Below are positions 41,402-42,955 of a DNA stretch of 42,955 bases, one piece after another. Each line of letters opens with the position of its first letter. The stretch's first letter is position 1. Below the pieces are notes generated by a model. The model had not been told where the DNA came from and ran no database searches. It saw only the letters and a program-made list of their open reading frames with translations. Source of the stretch: Treponema sp. (GTDB lineage Bacteria; Spirochaetota; Spirochaetia; Treponematales; Treponemataceae); contig JAEDCN010000021.1 of NCBI GenBank assembly GCA_016294105.1, positions 1 through 42,955 on the forward strand, read 5' to 3'. The position numbers were made by a program, and so were the translations under genes.

Positions 41402-41428
41402 AGATTATTGCTACCGCAAGGATTAGAG

Positions 41429-41452
41429 TCAATTTCCATTTATGGAAATTGA
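41429..41452. repeat. Inverted repeat covering the stop codon of the DUF6273 gene
   Basis: TCAATTTCCAT (41429-41439) and ATGGAAATTGA (41442-41452) are perfect 11-base arms with only two bases between. The left arm contains the minus-strand TGA. It could act as a 3' end stabiliser of the mRNA. Confidence 0.55.
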
Positions 41453-42737
41453 CAAAGCCGGAACAACGCCCCCATAGGTAGCGCCGACGCTGCCGCTGTA
41501 GTGGGCATTGCCGTAGCCGTTGATGCTGCGCGCGTCGTCCTCGACGCTGCAGTGGGGCGAGCGCAGCCACCACAAGCCGCCATAGCCGGTTGTACCACTC
41601 TGATATGCCCCTGCGGCCTTGGCATAGTCCGTGGTTACGCGAATACGAGTATTGCCTTGTCCATATGCAGTATATTCAGCAAAGCCATAGTCTGACATAG
41701 TAGCTTCCTGCTCACTTAACAAGAAGATTTTATCTGTGGTATCTCCACAGGCATAGTCATTTTTACCATTATTCCAATCTGTAGTTTTTTGCTCTTCAGT
41801 TAATATATTAGGAAGTGTACTCGTGGCACTATTATCTACAGTGGTTGGCGTTATCAACCCTTGTGCCTCTGAGGTAAAGGCTGTTTGCAGGAAGCCAGCA
41901 CCTCCATTGTAGTCACTTTGTGCTCCACTACCACTATTACCATTGAGCCACTTGCGGATGTTACTTTCCATGTAGTTATTTCTAGAATAAGCCCATTTTA
42001 TTCCACCAGTCAAGATATTTTCCGCCAATAACAAAGGATTTTCTGACTCGTTATATTTTCCGTCTTTTGCATTTAACACACGCCAGATAATCGGTTCTAC
42101 TTTGAACCACTGTGTACTTGTTCCATCCTGCCCCGCTTTGGTTCCGTCACTGTATTTGTATGCATCTCCTGAACCATTGGCATTTTCTGCTGCCTTCACG
42201 TAGTAGTTACCATTACCATCTGTGTAGTAATTATCCTTGAAATAACCTCTTCCACCGACTACTTGTTGTAAACTTATTCCTTCCACATTAGCCTTTGTTT
42301 GGGGCCACTCTCCAAAAGCCATGTAGGTCCAAGTATCATCTGTGTGGTTGGGGCTAATATAACTTGTAAGTTTTGTTGGAACAGAAGGATCTACAACATC
42401 CACAGTAAAGGTAGCAGTTTCTGCATTATCCCCCTCGGTGTAGCTTACGGTAACTTTCTTATTCACCCCCTTTTCTGAGGTAACATCACTAAAGTTTGTT
42501 GTCCAGCCAGTAACTTCTCGTGTTTCCCCCATCTTCATAAGTGGCAGTGACTACCATGTCAGAACCGTCAAAAGATTCGCCCACACTGTACACGGTTCTG
42601 GTGGGTGGGGTAACGGTGATAGACACGAGCTTTGCAGGTGTAACTTCTGGCACAGAATCATTCTTGCATCCTGCTAAAACCACCACACTTGCCAGCAGCA
42701 TAAATCCTTCTAGCACCAATTTTTTTATGGATTTCAT
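41429..42737 (-). pseudogene. Frameshifted lipoprotein with Ig-like and DUF6273 domains
   Basis: The ATG at 42737 (GGAGG upstream) starts a lipoprotein signal ending VVVLAGC, then an Ig-like domain (LVSITVTPPTRTVYSVGESF, then VVTATYEDGG). The frame breaks at a run of five G on the coding strand (plus 42526-42530). One G fewer would join YEDG to ETREVTGWTTNFSDVTSEKG and on to KKVTVSYTEGDNAETATFTV. After the break come MAFGEWPQTKANVEG, IIWRVL, SNIRKWLNG, IFLLSEQEA and LWWLRSPHCS with VPALSISING, typical of the DUF6273 module found in surface proteins of treponemes and Firmicutes. About 435 residues if repaired. The downstream part is otherwise undamaged, so the break is recent, switchable or a base-call error. 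Confidence 0.8.
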
Positions 42738-42826
42738 TTTTCAAATCCTCCTTAATAAAAACTTTATATTCACCCAGTCACGCTGTTACACAAGCTGGGA
42801 AATAGCCACAGAAAAATGATTTAAAC

Positions 42827-42874
42827 AAAAAAAGACCAGCGGGAACTTTCTCGTAAGAAAAAATCCTGGCTGGC
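42827..42874 (-). terminator. Terminator of a minus-strand gene beyond the window
   Basis: On the minus strand CCAGC and GCTGG (plus 42869-42873 and 42836-42840) enclose a partly paired A/T-rich inner stem and are followed by TCTTTTTTT. It lies upstream of the DUF6273 lipoprotein, so it must end a transcript coming from the right. Confidence 0.65.
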
Positions 42875-42915
42875 CGTGTTCCAGATAAATGTATTGTAGA
42901 AAAAGTTTCTTCTAT

Positions 42916-42955
42916 GTGTTGTGTTGTGTTGTGTTGTGTTGTGTTGTGTTGTGTT
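42916..42955. repeat. GTGTT pentanucleotide tandem repeat, cut by the window end
   Basis: Eight perfect copies of GTGTT fill 42916-42955 and reach the last base, so the true copy number is unknown. On the minus strand the unit is AACAC. It would encode NTTQH repeats if translated, and in one frame a TAG follows directly (ACA TAG). Confidence 0.9.

Larger units (their letters stand above)
40954..41428. other. Hairpin-rich non-coding stretch between mscS and the DUF6273 gene
   Basis: I see no credible gene here. Short open frames exist on both strands but lack ribosome sites and family similarity. The stretch is packed with inverted repeats, given separately, and its G-rich and C-rich runs are unlike the flanking genes. 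It may be a degenerate dispersed repeat or structured RNA. Confidence 0.5.

Noticed and set aside
41046..41426. Small open frames on both strands in the non-coding block after mscS
   Set aside because: No ribosome sites, composition driven by repeats, and frames on both strands overlap. I treat the block as non-coding, though such frames may be annotated in repeats of this kind.
42916..42955. Possible CRISPR or attachment site
   Set aside because: A simple pentanucleotide repeat with no spacers and no integrase nearby.
1..42955. tRNA, rRNA or insertion sequences
   Set aside because: I found no cloverleaf-like or rRNA-like stretches and no transposase or terminal repeat pairs typical of insertion sequences.

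Overview
This window reads as chromosomal DNA of a spirochaete, most likely a Treponema-like host-associated anaerobe. That assignment is inference. It rests on several lipoproteins with loose spirochaete-style lipoboxes (VSC, SSC, MSC, FGC, AGC), a membrane chemoreceptor, tandem bacteriohemerythrins, a CHASE2-type adenylate cyclase, starch and glucan enzymes, and a DUF6273-type surface lipoprotein. No rRNA, tRNA, CRISPR array, transposase or phage gene was recognised.

Layout. Positions 1-5 kb hold a chemoreceptor, CTP synthase (pyrG) and, directly behind it, a heavily decayed guaA. Positions 5-8.2 kb hold a pyridoxal/pyridoxamine kinase divergent from a MocR-type, PLP-binding regulator, then a flavodoxin-fold reductase. 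Positions 8.2-10.5 kb hold two bacteriohemerythrins and an exported MsrA-MsrB fusion, a possible oxygen and oxidant module. Positions 10.5-16.6 kb hold malQ and a very large GH13 amylase-like protein on the minus strand; both end in lysine-rich tails. Positions 16.6-21.7 kb hold a radical SAM protein with a small unknown partner, a stand-alone PTS EIIA, a GH5-like protein, a lytic transglycosylase and an EamA transporter. Positions 21.7-25.3 kb are an SH3b protein / M48 protease / adenylate cyclase operon. Positions 25.3-29.9 kb are the peptidoglycan precursor cluster murE-ddl-murD.

Positions 29.9-36.3 kb look accessory. A GC-rich YjdF-like membrane protein comes first, then a frameshifted XRE regulator divergent (across a palindromic operator) from small unknown genes. 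These are followed by a tightly coupled operon of an RNase III-like enzyme with intact catalytic residues, a CoiA-like PD-(D/E)XK nuclease and a novel lipoprotein. This is the best candidate here for an undescribed system. Positions 36.3-41 kb return to core functions: acyl-CoA synthetase, an oligopeptide-binding lipoprotein and MscS. From 41 to 43 kb there is a hairpin-rich non-coding stretch, a frameshifted Ig-like/DUF6273 lipoprotein and a GTGTT pentanucleotide repeat that runs off the window end.

Expression signals are clear in many places. Sigma70-like promoters with 16-18 base spacers and intrinsic terminators are frequent. At least four genes (malQ, the 18.1 kb unknown gene, the PTS EIIA gene and murE), and perhaps the mocR-like gene, have a -10 box only 6-8 bases before the ATG and no Shine-Dalgarno, suggesting leaderless mRNAs. 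Most other genes carry good GGAG-type ribosome binding sites, including several with GTG or TTG starts.
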